DNA of 64,000 nt from Candidatus Contubernalis alkalaceticus (GCF_022558445.1 NZ_CP054699.1:3178001-3242000); one strand, 5' to 3'; positions 17,499 to 27,160 are shown, counted from the stretch's first letter. The notes: a model not told the origin generated them from the sequence alone. Numbers and translations: made by a program.

Positions 17499-18520
17499 TC
17501 CGTTAAACCTCCCTCTCCTAGAGCATATTCTTCGGCCGCCAGCAGTACCGCTCCCACTATTCCTGCTTCATCGCCCAGTACTGCGGGGACAATTTCTACA
17601 TTTTCCGTAATCGGCCCCGCCGCCCGGCTGAAAAAGGCCTTCTGCAGCGGTTGAAAGAAAGAATTTCCGGACATAGAAACTCCCCCTCCAATAACAAAAA
17701 TCTCCGTGTTCAGCAGTGTGGCCATACCCGCCAGCCCTGCCCCCAGGTACTTAATCGCCCTGTCCACAATCTCCGCCGCCGCCTCATCGCCCAATTCCGC
17801 TGCCGTAAAAACATGTCGGGCCGTTACATCACGGCGGCCATCCATGGCGGCAACCTCAGGCATTCTGCTGGACCTTCCGGCAGCCAGCATCTCTGCCGCC
17901 TGACGGGCAATAGCTGTGCCTGAAGATATAGCCTCCAGACAGCCCCGGTTTCCGCATTTGCACTGGGGGCCATTCAAATCTAAAGAGAAATGCCCAATCT
18001 CTCCGGCATACCCTTGAGAACCGTGAAAAATCTCCCCATCGGCAATAATCCCCCCACCAATACCGGTGCTTACAGTAATATACACCACATGGGATTTCCC
18101 TCTGCCGCCCCCCAGTCGAAACTCCCCATAGGCCGCAGCATTGGCATCGTTCTCCACAAACACCGGCAGCCCGATTCTTTCCTCCAGGATTCCCGGAAGT
18201 GGAATATGAGTCCAGCCAGCCAGGTTAGGAGATTTCACCATAACTTTTTCCCGGTGGTTATAAAAACCCGCCGCACACATCCCCACCGCCTGAATTTCTT
18301 CAAAATGAATACCCTGCAGTTGAATCACCTGTCGGATATCCTCCTGGATTTGGGCCAAAACCACTTCAGGCCCCTGAGAAGCCGGAGTCTCCTCCTTTTT
18401 CCGCAGCAGGATTTCCCCCTGTGTGGTTGCCACCACCGTAAGAGTTTTGGTGCCCCCCAGATCTACTCCAATAATATATGGCTTACTTTTTTTGTGTGCT
18501 TTACTGCTCCCTTGAGTCAA
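17495..18520 (-). CDS. ROK-family glucokinase
   Basis: Phosphorylates glucose with ATP. About 341 aa. The phosphate loop GVDLGGTKT opens the protein, the catalytic region is VENDANAAAYGE, and the ROK zinc site is CKCGNRGCLEA with an upstream histidine (GHFSLDLNG). No HTH is present, so it is a kinase and not a repressor. The start is ambiguous: GTG 18529 touches the GGGGAG site, whereas TTG 18520 is 9 nt away from it and is preferred. It sits between the GH15 and debranching genes, consistent with handling glucose from alpha-glucan breakdown. Confidence 0.9.
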   Translation of the reverse strand: MTQGSSKAHKKSKPYIIGVDLGGTKTLTVVATTQGEILLRKKEETPASQGPEVVLAQIQEDIRQVIQLQGIHFEEIQAVGMCAAGFYNHREKVMVKSPNLAGWTHIPLPGILEERIGLPVFVENDANAAAYGEFRLGGGRGKSHVVYITVSTGIGGGIIADGEIFHGSQGYAGEIGHFSLDLNGPQCKCGNRGCLEAISSGTAIARQAAEMLAAGRSSRMPEVAAMDGRRDVTARHVFTAAELGDEAAAEIVDRAIKYLGAGLAGMATLLNTEIFVIGGGVSMSGNSFFQPLQKAFFSRAAGPITENVEIVPAVLGDEAGIVGAVLLAAEEYALGEGGLTE

Positions 18521-18652
18521 AAAAACCACTCCCCATGATAAACTACTCTTATATTTTTCATAACTGTATAAGTATATTCATTACCTTTAACCAGGGTAAG
18601 CTTTTTACAGATTCGTTACAGATAGTTAAATGGTACACTTGCCCGCCGGCGC

Positions 18653-20641
18653 CTACCAGACAGACTCACATTTACTGGAAACTAACAGCTCCTCATATCT
18701 TTCCGTATAGGCCAGCACCACATGCACATAGGTGGCATGAGACCAGGTCAGAGGGGCTACTGAAATCGATTCCCCGCTGTACGGGTCCAGCTGTTCCGAC
18801 AGCACCCCGGAGGACATGGCCTTATTATGTACCCATTTTAAAATTTCCAAAGGCTTTTTCAGCTCATCTAAGCCCATGGCCCGTTGAATATGCCACAGGG
18901 CCAGCCACAGGGTGCAGATAATCCAGGGGTTCCCCGGCACCCTCTCCAGGTCTTGAGACTTCTGAAAATAATAATCATTGGTATACCGGGCTACTCCCCC
19001 AATTTCCGTCTTAGCCCAAAGCCCCAGCTCCACCTGCTTCATAGTAGAATCCACCCGGGGGTCCGAAGCCGGTAAAAGGTCAAAAGCAAAGACCGAATAC
19101 ACACTGCTTTCCAGAATCAAATCTTTTTTATAATTATTATCCCCCTGAAGATAGATTCCCCGCAGGAACCGTCCCAGAGAGTCATCATACAGGTGAGTGA
19201 GTATGCCTTTTTTTATGGTATCCGCCATGGCCGAATATTTATCCGCCCTCTCTTCGTCTGCCACCAGGGAAGCAAAATAAGCAGCAGACCGCAGGCCGGC
19301 ATAAACAGCACTGGCGGTAAAGGTAAAGATCCCCCTGCGCTCCTCCCAAAGGTCATGGCTCTCCATGGGCAGGTTTAATTCAGGAATATAAAATTGAACC
19401 ATAAAATCCGCCATAGGCCGAATAAGGTTCCGGTACAGCCTCTGTATCATCTCCAGGTTGGGGCTCTTCCGGTAGTAAAACCATAAGGCATATAGTACCA
19501 GAGCTGTCTCATCCTCCTGAATGGGAAGCTGAGTCTCCCCCTCATGGATCCAGGGGTGCCAGCTGGACCCCGCCGTCCCATCAGGATTGTACTTATGCAG
19601 AAGAAAACCGCAATCGGTCAGGGCATTCTCACAAAAATAAAAGAAATTGGCAACCACTTCAGGATACCCTGCCTCAATCATGGATATGGCGACCAGGGCC
19701 CCGTCCCGGGGCCACATGTAGCTGTAATGGTCCCGATTATACTGCAAAATTTCCGTATCATTGGCGGCAATAATAGCCCCGTTGCGGTCAATCTGGGTCC
19801 TGACAATTAAAAGGCTCCTCTTATAAAGATCAATAAGCTCCGGGGAGAGATTAGCAAAATGCCGGGAAGACTTGTTTACCCAGTTTCGCCAGTAAATTTC
19901 AATCCTCTTTAAAAGTGTTTCCGGAGTGCGATCCAGCACATAAAGATTTAAATCCTTAATATCTTGAAAGTTTTTCCCCACCGCCAACCAATAATAGAGG
20001 GCATCCTGTCCTTTAGAAGGCAGGTTCATCTGAAAACTGATAGTACTGTCCACAGAACCTTGGGCAATGGGATTCCCCCCCAGATTGCCGTCTTCGGCAT
20101 CTCTCCAGGTCCCCTCAGCGCCTCCAAAGCGCTTAATCCCGGTGGAATATTGAAATATTTTATTCTCCCCCACCCGGCCGTTAACCAGGAAATATCGATC
20201 CCGCTTATAATGGTACAGGGCGTGGACTTCGGGGTTATAAAGGGCAGTATCCCCTACTTCGCTTTCATCTATGGAAAAATCATGGGTAAAAAAAACCCGA
20301 ACTTCCCTCTCCCGGTCTGCCAGGTTTTTTACCACCATCTTCTTAATATAAATATTATCCCGGTAGTGAACCGCATCGTTGATCGTAATATGTAAACCCA
20401 GCCGATGGTTAATAACCGTCACCTGAGTAACCAGGCTGTCCTTCTTGTACTCCAGAGTACGATGCCAGTCCGCTTCATGGCACCAGGAAAACTGACCCTC
20501 CACCCATACCCCAAAACTGTTGTGATGACCACCGATATGGTTAAGCTGACCAACATGGGGAAAATAAAGGTCCCTCATACTGAGGGCGCTATCGAAATTG
20601 ATTAAGAGTTGGCCGTTACCAATTACCAGAGCCCTTGCCAC
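18653..20641 (-). CDS. GH15-family glucoamylase-like hydrolase
   Basis: About 662 aa. An N-terminal beta-sandwich (LVIGNGQLLINFDSALSMRD) is followed by an (alpha/alpha)6 barrel with YSYMWPRDGALVAISM, EDETALVLYALWFYY and WEERRGIFTFTASAVYAGL, the GH15 pattern with acidic catalytic residues. No signal peptide, so it should act on cytoplasmic alpha-glucan or maltodextrin, releasing glucose or trehalose-type products. GTG 20641 is preferred over the upstream ATG because AAAGGAGG lies 7 nt ahead of it. It follows the nucleotidyltransferase gene by 34 bp. Confidence 0.88.
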   Translation of the reverse strand: MARALVIGNGQLLINFDSALSMRDLYFPHVGQLNHIGGHHNSFGVWVEGQFSWCHEADWHRTLEYKKDSLVTQVTVINHRLGLHITINDAVHYRDNIYIKKMVVKNLADREREVRVFFTHDFSIDESEVGDTALYNPEVHALYHYKRDRYFLVNGRVGENKIFQYSTGIKRFGGAEGTWRDAEDGNLGGNPIAQGSVDSTISFQMNLPSKGQDALYYWLAVGKNFQDIKDLNLYVLDRTPETLLKRIEIYWRNWVNKSSRHFANLSPELIDLYKRSLLIVRTQIDRNGAIIAANDTEILQYNRDHYSYMWPRDGALVAISMIEAGYPEVVANFFYFCENALTDCGFLLHKYNPDGTAGSSWHPWIHEGETQLPIQEDETALVLYALWFYYRKSPNLEMIQRLYRNLIRPMADFMVQFYIPELNLPMESHDLWEERRGIFTFTASAVYAGLRSAAYFASLVADEERADKYSAMADTIKKGILTHLYDDSLGRFLRGIYLQGDNNYKKDLILESSVYSVFAFDLLPASDPRVDSTMKQVELGLWAKTEIGGVARYTNDYYFQKSQDLERVPGNPWIICTLWLALWHIQRAMGLDELKKPLEILKWVHNKAMSSGVLSEQLDPYSGESISVAPLTWSHATYVHVVLAYTERYEELLVSSKCESVW

Positions 20642-20675
20642 CACAATTCCTCCTTTTGCATGCACAGAGCTAACC

Positions 20676-23162
20676 CTATGAATGCATCTCCCGAATCTTA
20701 TTTATATAGAATGCTGTCAATTTTTCTGCTTCCTCAAGGGTAGAGCTTTCACTTATGACATAAAATAATGGCTCATCCACCCCTGGTATAATAAGAGTCC
20801 AGCCCTGGGAGCAGAATATCTTAATGCCGTCAATTCTTTCCACCTCCTGGCTTTTAGAATCCTCCATAAGACGTCTCATAATCTTCCCAATATCCTGCCA
20901 ACTCGTAGAAACAGTATCTTTCTTCATGCAGAACTTTGGTATTTCCTTAACCAACTGCGATAACTTCATATCCTGAGCCGCCATATAATCTAGAATCAGC
21001 ACCAGGCCGTATAGAGCATCAAAATGCAGTTGAAAATAGCTATCCCGGGTAACCTCCATGACCGCCCTGGGGCTCACCTTGGTCCGCACCGCCTGCCCAT
21101 GAAATTTCTCCGCCAATATCTCAATCACATTGGGAGCCGAAACCGGCACCGCCGCCCGTTTCCCCTCCGAAAATTTCTCTGAAGAACAAAGGGACACCAT
21201 GACCAGTAAAGCAGTTTTCAAGTCTTCACTCACTACTTCCCCCTGTTCAGTAACCAGGGTCATCTTTTCACCGTTCCGGTCAATGATCACTCCCAGGTCC
21301 GCACTGCTTTTCTTAACAGAAGCGGCCAGGTTCTCCGGCGTATAGTACTGGGGAAACTCTTTTTGCGGCTTCTTACATCTGTCCCCCCGGGCATATGCAG
21401 ATCTGATGGGCCGGTTTTGGGTAACAGCAATCACCTGGCAGCCTAACTTATCCAGTAGAGGCATCAAAAGTGAGGACAGATTCTCATAATCATAGGACAG
21501 GACAATGCGATAATGCTTGCGGTGCACCTTATCCCTGTGAACTGCCCTGGTAAGTCGATCCACATAGGCATCAGCCAGTTGAGGCAGATACTTTAAATCC
21601 CCCACCTGGCTGTAATTTACCCGGCGGAATTCCTCCTGTAAAAGGGTATTCTCTATTTTTCTTTCCCAGTTTTTATCCGTATTTATTCCAAAGTTATCCA
21701 AAAACTCTATCAGTATGCGGGGATCTCCCTCCTCCACCAGCCTCAGGTGCACTCCACCATTCACCGAGAGCACTTTCACCGCATAGCGGTTCACCGAGGT
21801 GTTGGCCGCCCCTATATCAATAGTATTTATCCCCGTAGACTGCAGGCTGGAACAGAAAGCCCGCTTCAATACCTGAGCATAATTATTCTTATCGGAACTA
21901 ACACAAATCTCCGCATCCATGTCCAGCACCGAACCAAAAGCCGCCGCCAACCGGGTAATGAAGTCAACGGTAATCTCCACGTTGGGAATTCCGCAGATCC
22001 CCGATAGGCCAAAATACTGAGGGCCCACCCCTTCGCTCCAGACAATGGAAGTACTGATGGTGCTGTTGTCCGCAACCACCTTTTTGGGCCACAGCTTAAC
22101 CTCAGGCCGGATAGTACTATTGACCCCAATACTGCAGTGGTCGCTGATCACGGACCCTTCCAACATCGTAGCCTTGGCCTTTACAATACACTGACTGGAG
22201 ATAATAGTACCTCTCAGTTCCGCCTCCCTGCCCACATAATTATGGTTCCATAGGATAGACCTCTTCAGAGAAGCTCCCTGCTCTAAAGTGTTGCCCTCCC
22301 CAATTATCGTAAATTCCTCCAGGCGTACCCCTGCTTTCACAGTGCAGTTATCTCCCACAATAACCGGGCCCTTAACTTCAGCTTTTGCGTCAATCCTGGT
22401 ATTTTGCCCCACCCAAACGTTTTCTGCAATCCGGCTGCCCTTCAAAGGAACCTTTATTTTCCCCTCCAGAATGTCCATATGAGTCTGGCGGTACTGAACC
22501 AGGTCCCCAATATCACTCCAATAACCCGATGCCGTATAACCATACAAAGGAATATCTTTTTTTAGCATCAGGGGAAACAAATCCTTACTAAAATCATAAA
22601 ACAGTTCTTTGGGGTAGAGATCAAAAATTTTCGGCTCCAGGATGTAAATACCGGTATTCACCGTATCACTGAACACTTCCCCCCAACTGGGTTTTTCCAG
22701 ATAGCGGGTAATCCGGTACTGCTCATCCATGGTACAGACCCCAAACTCCAAAGGAGTATCCCGATGGGTCAGCACTATAGTACAAAGCCCCTTCTTTTCC
22801 TGGTGAAACTGAAAAGCTGCGCTCAAATCAAAGTCCGTCAGGGCGTCCCCGCTGATAACCACAAAGGTTTCATCTAAAAAATCTGAAGCGTTCCTCACCC
22901 CTCCAGCAGTTCCCAAAGGCGCATATTCCTCGAAATAACTGATATTTACCCCCAGCTTTTCCCCTTCACCAAAATATTCCCGGATAGCCCCGGGCAGATA
23001 CTGCAGCGTTACAGCAATATCTGAGATGCCGTGTTTTTTTAAAAGCTCCACCGTATAATACATCAGGGGCTGATTCATCACCAGCATCATGGGTTTGGGT
23101 ATATTACAAGTCAGAGGCCTGAGGCGAGAACCCTTGCCTCCAGCCATGATTACCGCTTTCAT
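20676..23162 (-). CDS. Sugar-1-phosphate nucleotidyltransferase fused to a degenerate phosphohexomutase domain
   Basis: 828 aa. Residues 1-235 form a nucleotidyltransferase with MAGGKGSRLRPLT and VISGDALTDFDL. About 250-365 is a left-handed beta-helix of hexapeptide repeats (WVGQNTRIDAKAEVKGPVIV). The remaining 450 residues align in plan to phosphomannomutase/phosphoglucomutase, but the phosphoserine loop (TASHNP type) and the metal loop (DGDxDR type) are both missing; the corresponding places read NTSVNRYAVKVLSVNGG and GVIIDRNGEKM. Proteins of this kind are usually labelled mannose-1-phosphate guanylyltransferase/phosphomannomutase. It probably makes the NDP-glucose used by the glycosyltransferase next door; the mutase part is more likely regulatory. 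Co-directional and close to its neighbours. Confidence 0.85.
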   Translation of the reverse strand: MKAVIMAGGKGSRLRPLTCNIPKPMMLVMNQPLMYYTVELLKKHGISDIAVTLQYLPGAIREYFGEGEKLGVNISYFEEYAPLGTAGGVRNASDFLDETFVVISGDALTDFDLSAAFQFHQEKKGLCTIVLTHRDTPLEFGVCTMDEQYRITRYLEKPSWGEVFSDTVNTGIYILEPKIFDLYPKELFYDFSKDLFPLMLKKDIPLYGYTASGYWSDIGDLVQYRQTHMDILEGKIKVPLKGSRIAENVWVGQNTRIDAKAEVKGPVIVGDNCTVKAGVRLEEFTIIGEGNTLEQGASLKRSILWNHNYVGREAELRGTIISSQCIVKAKATMLEGSVISDHCSIGVNSTIRPEVKLWPKKVVADNSTISTSIVWSEGVGPQYFGLSGICGIPNVEITVDFITRLAAAFGSVLDMDAEICVSSDKNNYAQVLKRAFCSSLQSTGINTIDIGAANTSVNRYAVKVLSVNGGVHLRLVEEGDPRILIEFLDNFGINTDKNWERKIENTLLQEEFRRVNYSQVGDLKYLPQLADAYVDRLTRAVHRDKVHRKHYRIVLSYDYENLSSLLMPLLDKLGCQVIAVTQNRPIRSAYARGDRCKKPQKEFPQYYTPENLAASVKKSSADLGVIIDRNGEKMTLVTEQGEVVSEDLKTALLVMVSLCSSEKFSEGKRAAVPVSAPNVIEILAEKFHGQAVRTKVSPRAVMEVTRDSYFQLHFDALYGLVLILDYMAAQDMKLSQLVKEIPKFCMKKDTVSTSWQDIGKIMRRLMEDSKSQEVERIDGIKIFCSQGWTLIIPGVDEPLFYVISESSTLEEAEKLTAFYINKIREMHS

Positions 23163-23236
23163 AATAATTTCCCTCCTTAATTATTAAATCCCTTTAAAAC
23201 TTCTATATTTTTTAAGAGGATTTAGTCAAATCCAGT

Positions 23237-26077
23237 TCATTCAAATTGGGCCCGGGTCTCCGGTATCCGAACTTGTTCCCGGAGAATTTCTTGGTAAACC
23301 TCATGGGTCTGCCCGGCAATTATGCCCCAGTTGTATAGAGAAATAACCTTCTGCCAACCCTGATCACAGAGACGGCGGCACAAGTCCACCTGCGTAAGCA
23401 GTTTTAAAATACAAAAGGCTAAACTGGAGGAATCCCCCGGTGGAAAGGTAAGGCCCTCCACCCCGTCCGCCACAATCTCCGCAAGGCCTCCGGTATCCCC
23501 TACCACTACGGGAACCCTGGCAGCCAAAGCCTCGATGGCCACAATACCGAAAGGCTCATATCTGCTGGGGAAAACCGCCACATCGGCACAAGCATAGAGC
23601 CGGTTCCGCTGCCTGTCCTTGACAAAACCCGGAAAAACTACCCGATCCTCTACTCCTAATTTCTTCACCTTCTTCTGCAATTCCTCTCCATAGGGCCCTC
23701 TCCCGGCAATTACAAATTTTACTGCCGGATACTCCCGGACAATCTCCGGAATGGCTTCCACCAGGTTGTCCACTCCCTTTTCAATCACCAGCCTACCCAT
23801 AAATAGCACCATTTTTTCCTGGGGCCCGGCGTAATTCAACCTCCATTCCACCGGGAAGGGTTCCGGCTTCAGGTTGGCCGGGTCCACACCATTGGGAATC
23901 ACCCGGATCTTATCCCGGGGGAGATAGAAAATGTTTTCCAACTCCTGCTGCATATAATCACTGCAGCAAATAACCCTCCGGGCCTCATGACTCAGCCACC
24001 ACTCCACCTCATGGACATACCGCTGTTCCAGGGTATGAATCCCCCGGTTCCTTCCAAACTCCGTAGCGTGAATAGTGGCTAAAAGGGGAATTTGGAAATG
24101 TTTTTTCACAGAAGTGGCGGCGTAAGCCACTAACCAATCATGGGCATGAACCAGATCAAACCCCCCAAGATCTTCATACAGCCTTCGGGCATATTCAAAA
24201 ATAATCAGGTTCAGCTGAAAAATCCAGTCATTAAAATTTGAGTTTCCCTGAAACTGGAAAGTGTCCAAACGATGTACATGAACCCCCTCCCGGTTTTCAT
24301 ATTTCTTTCGAAAACCCTCTCCAAAGGTTACAATATGTACATTCATCCCCTGTTCAGCCATGGCATGGCTCAAGTCATCCACATGTCGGGCCAACCCCCC
24401 TACAGTGTAAGGGGGAAACTCCCAGGAAAGCATGAGAATCCGGGGACGGGAGGACTTTTTCATTAAATTCAGGGATTCCTGCTTTTCCCCCTGTTCCCGG
24501 CTGAAAAACATCTGATAGTCAATCTGAGGAAACAAAGGGTCCTCCCCATGCACTTCTTTCAACCATTGTGTATCTATCCTTTTTTCCTCTATCATATCAT
24601 ACAGCCGGTTGAATTTCTCCAGGTGCTCACTAATCCGGGTTTTAGCATACTGCACCGCCGTATCCATACTTATAATAAAAGTCCAATCACTGGCCTGAGC
24701 CAGCAGCAGCTCCCGGGCCGCCTGGTTCAGAGCATCACTATAAGGGCTGAAAGCATTAGTATTATGCTCCGCCAGCCGGATCATCCTTTCCTCCGCCTTG
24801 TGCAGATGCCGGTAAACCCAGTCGTTTTTGCCGTTCAACCAAACACTGCTGTACCCTTCATGACCCCAGCTGGAAAGCTGTAAAGCCACATCAAAGGGCT
24901 CCGGCGGTTCCTCCTTCAAACAGGTAAGAGGATCCGTCAGCTGTACCTGATCCTGATCATAATGTATCTTACGCACCAGGCAGTCCAGCCATTGGGGTCC
25001 CTCATACCACCAATGCCCTAAAAGCTCCGCATCATACGGAGCCACCACCACCGGGGCTCGGTCCATTTCCAAAGAAAGTTTTTGTATCTGCTGCTGCCGG
25101 TTTAACAAAAAATTCTCAGCATGTTCAACTGCCGCCTCCCGGGCCATTTGAGGATTATAGGGTTCCTTGTAACCCTCTTTTCCGGTAATGCGATAATACT
25201 TGATTCCCAGGTTCCGCCGTATGTTAGCTGGAAGATAAGCGTTTAAGTAATCCAGGTCCAGGTCAAACCCAATATCCCGATAGTATTCCCGATATCGATA
25301 ATCTCCGGGATACCCCTCCCTCATACTCCACACCTGCCGGGAGGACTCCGGATCTCGTCCGAAGGCAAATACCCCCTGTCCAACTGATACCGGTGCATAG
25401 ACTCCATATTTGGGTTGGGGGGAAGCATAAAGAATCCCGTGGCTGTCCAGAAAAAAGTACTTAATCCCAAATTCCGCCAGGTATTTCTCCACCCCGGCCC
25501 GGTAACCGCACTCCGGAAGCCACAAACCCTCAGGCTTTTCCCCAAAATGTTGGGCAAAAAGCTCCACCCCCACCGCCACCTGAGCCCGCACCGACTCCCG
25601 GGTTTTTACCAGAGGCAGATAGGCATGAGTGGCACAGCAGGTAAAAAGCACCAGGCTTCCATCTTCCTTCAGTTTTCGAAAGGCGGTTATCAAATCCGTC
25701 TGTTTCTCCTCTTTATAGTAGCGATATATTTCCCCATAAGATTCACTGTACATAGAAGCTAATGAATTAAAGGAGGGCTGGCCTTTAGTCCTGACCACCT
25801 CTTTATCCGCCAGCTCAATTAACTTTTCCAGATAGCGGCAGTATTTTTCCCGAAGATTCTCCTGCCACAGCATAGAAATCAAGGTAGGAGATAGAGAAAA
25901 ACAGAGACGGAAGTCAACCCCGTCCCTGACCCAACCTTCCATCACCTTTAGAAGCGGTAAATAACACTCAGTCATTGCTTCAAAGAACCACCGCTCCTCC
26001 AAATGGTCCCGAGCTTCCGGATGATGCACATAGGGCAGGTGTCCGTGAAGCACCAACATAAGGTTACCTTTAGGCAT
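23237..26077 (-). CDS. GH57 alpha-1,4-glucan branching enzyme fused to a GT-B glycosyltransferase
   Basis: 946 aa. Residues 1-520 form a GH57/DUF1957 branching enzyme: HGHLPYVHHP at the start, nucleophile Glu189 in LWLPECGY, acid Asp349 in APYDAELLGHWWYEG. Residues about 545-946 form a GT4/GT5-type synthase: SWEFPPYTVGGLARHVDDL, VHAHDWL, and the retaining E-x7-E element in EPFGIVAIE. One polypeptide could thus both elongate and branch an alpha-glucan. Nothing marks a frameshift between the parts. ATG 26077 is preceded by a GGATGG-type site. Donor nucleotide unknown. Confidence 0.9.
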   Translation of the reverse strand: MPKGNLMLVLHGHLPYVHHPEARDHLEERWFFEAMTECYLPLLKVMEGWVRDGVDFRLCFSLSPTLISMLWQENLREKYCRYLEKLIELADKEVVRTKGQPSFNSLASMYSESYGEIYRYYKEEKQTDLITAFRKLKEDGSLVLFTCCATHAYLPLVKTRESVRAQVAVGVELFAQHFGEKPEGLWLPECGYRAGVEKYLAEFGIKYFFLDSHGILYASPQPKYGVYAPVSVGQGVFAFGRDPESSRQVWSMREGYPGDYRYREYYRDIGFDLDLDYLNAYLPANIRRNLGIKYYRITGKEGYKEPYNPQMAREAAVEHAENFLLNRQQQIQKLSLEMDRAPVVVAPYDAELLGHWWYEGPQWLDCLVRKIHYDQDQVQLTDPLTCLKEEPPEPFDVALQLSSWGHEGYSSVWLNGKNDWVYRHLHKAEERMIRLAEHNTNAFSPYSDALNQAARELLLAQASDWTFIISMDTAVQYAKTRISEHLEKFNRLYDMIEEKRIDTQWLKEVHGEDPLFPQIDYQMFFSREQGEKQESLNLMKKSSRPRILMLSWEFPPYTVGGLARHVDDLSHAMAEQGMNVHIVTFGEGFRKKYENREGVHVHRLDTFQFQGNSNFNDWIFQLNLIIFEYARRLYEDLGGFDLVHAHDWLVAYAATSVKKHFQIPLLATIHATEFGRNRGIHTLEQRYVHEVEWWLSHEARRVICCSDYMQQELENIFYLPRDKIRVIPNGVDPANLKPEPFPVEWRLNYAGPQEKMVLFMGRLVIEKGVDNLVEAIPEIVREYPAVKFVIAGRGPYGEELQKKVKKLGVEDRVVFPGFVKDRQRNRLYACADVAVFPSRYEPFGIVAIEALAARVPVVVGDTGGLAEIVADGVEGLTFPPGDSSSLAFCILKLLTQVDLCRRLCDQGWQKVISLYNWGIIAGQTHEVYQEILREQVRIPETRAQFE

Positions 26078-26100
26078 CTTACCATCCCTCTCTTTTTAAG

Positions 26101-26203
26101 TGACGTACTCCCACCACCTAAGAGGTGAGGGCTTCTTGGGATGTATCAGCTTTCGCTGATATATTTACCAAGCTATCCCCGTTCGCCCAACGGTTCTTCC
26201 GTT
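26101..26203 (-). mobile_element. Orphan IS200/IS605-type end / omega-RNA-like structured remnant
   Basis: About 100 bp that fold on the minus strand into ordered hairpins: ACCGTT-GGGCG-AACGG; a CTTGG...CCAAG stem enclosing ATCAGC-GAAA-GCTGAT (GNRA loop); and a terminal CACCT-CTT-AGGTG hairpin ending GGGAGTACGTCAC. This order, and phrases such as GGGGATAGCTTGG and GAAGCCCTCACCTC, resemble from memory the 3' end of IS605/IS1341 tnpB elements that encodes the omega RNA. No tnpA or tnpB is present, so this would be a solo end, a non-autonomous copy, or a domesticated RNA. It sits between the DUF4912 stop and the branching-enzyme start. Confidence 0.6.
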
Positions 26204-26210
26204 TAAAAAA

Positions 26211-26693
26211 CTACTGCCCCCCGCTGGAGGGCAGATTGACAATGTTTTTTTGAGCTTGAATTAATACTTTCTCCGTATGAATGTCCCCAATGTCCCCTTG
26301 GGGAAGATTCACCCGGTCCAAGGGAGTCATAATAGTTTTAGAGCGAAGAAGAGACAAGAATTTTCCCTGGTTGGTTACCCCCAGATCAACTACATAAGCC
26401 TTACCCGCCTTGGTTTGAGAAAAATAAAAGCTGCTGCAGTGAGACTCTATGGTATATTCTGTATACCGGCACTCATTTCTGCCGTCAAAAGGCATACAGG
26501 TCACCTGATAAAGCCTCAGAGACAGGGAAAGGTGAGACCAGGCGGTTTTAAAATGACGGGTGGCCATATCCTTATATTCTCGGCTCAATTCCCAGTATGC
26601 ATAGATACAATCAGGACTCTGAACAAGAACCTCAATAACATTTTCTCCATACTCCAATGGTAGATGAAAAGATGTTACAGAACGATTTTTCAT
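26211..26693 (-). CDS. DUF4912 protein
   Basis: 160 aa. The start SFHLPLEYGENVIEVLVQSPDCIYAYWEL is the DUF4912 hallmark (LPxxYGE...YAYWE). The family often sits beside GH57 branching enzymes and glucan genes in anaerobes; function is unknown and may involve carbohydrate binding, since the fold is predicted to be beta-rich. GTG 26702 is in frame, but ATG 26693 lies 8 nt after AGGGGG and is preferred. The gene leads the island and is followed by the structured element. Confidence 0.82.
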   Translation of the reverse strand: MKNRSVTSFHLPLEYGENVIEVLVQSPDCIYAYWELSREYKDMATRHFKTAWSHLSLSLRLYQVTCMPFDGRNECRYTEYTIESHCSSFYFSQTKAGKAYVVDLGVTNQGKFLSLLRSKTIMTPLDRVNLPQGDIGDIHTEKVLIQAQKNIVNLPSSGGQ

Positions 26694-26702
26694 AATGAAC
26701 AC

Positions 26703-27160
26703 CCCCTAAATTAAAACAAAAACATTACATCTTTTTAGGCATGTCCTGCAGCATCATTCAAGGCTGTTAACATAATATGCTCAGATTATTCTTTGTAATA
26801 AGACACTTAAATCATTGGGGCAGGTTTTTTGAACAGATTAAAATTTTTGAAGGTATTATTATAGTACTATTAAATTTCGTGCTTTTCTTTTGTCTTCCTA
26901 CCATATAAAGGTTAATTTTCTTAAACAATATTTAACAATTAGTATACATAATGTATTAATTTTCTTTTCATCTCTCCCGCATTTCGTCTGTGAGGCCCAC
27001 TTATAAAAGGATTAAAGAATTCAACACTGTAAAAAATTTTGTTAATGTTTTCTAATTATTTTTAATATTCTGAAAAATAATTAGAAAAAAGCAGAGAGAC
27101 GGTTCTCCTGCTTCCGGCCCCCTGCATTCTTCCTGTTTCCTGATCCCTGTTTTCTGCTTC
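26703..27160. other. AT-rich intergenic stretch with a long palindrome
   Basis: Between DUF4912 and the phosphohexomutase. The only structure I see is a perfect 13-bp inverted repeat at 27051-27085 (TCTAATTATTTTT/AAAAATAATTAGA, 9-nt loop). It lies about 75 bp past the mutase stop on the minus strand and lacks a T run on that side, so terminator function is uncertain. The stretch 27105-27160 is pyrimidine-rich (C/T) on the plus strand. No gene-like frame was found. Confidence 0.5.

Noticed and set aside
20676-22070. Active phosphomannomutase in the C-terminal part of the nucleotidyltransferase fusion
   Set aside because: The catalytic serine loop and metal loop are missing, so I call it degenerate.
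24238-24466. Plus-strand frames opposite the GH57-GT fusion and similar frames opposite iorA, paaK and the debranching enzyme
   Set aside because: All are antisense to well-supported genes and show no ribosome binding sites or family motifs.
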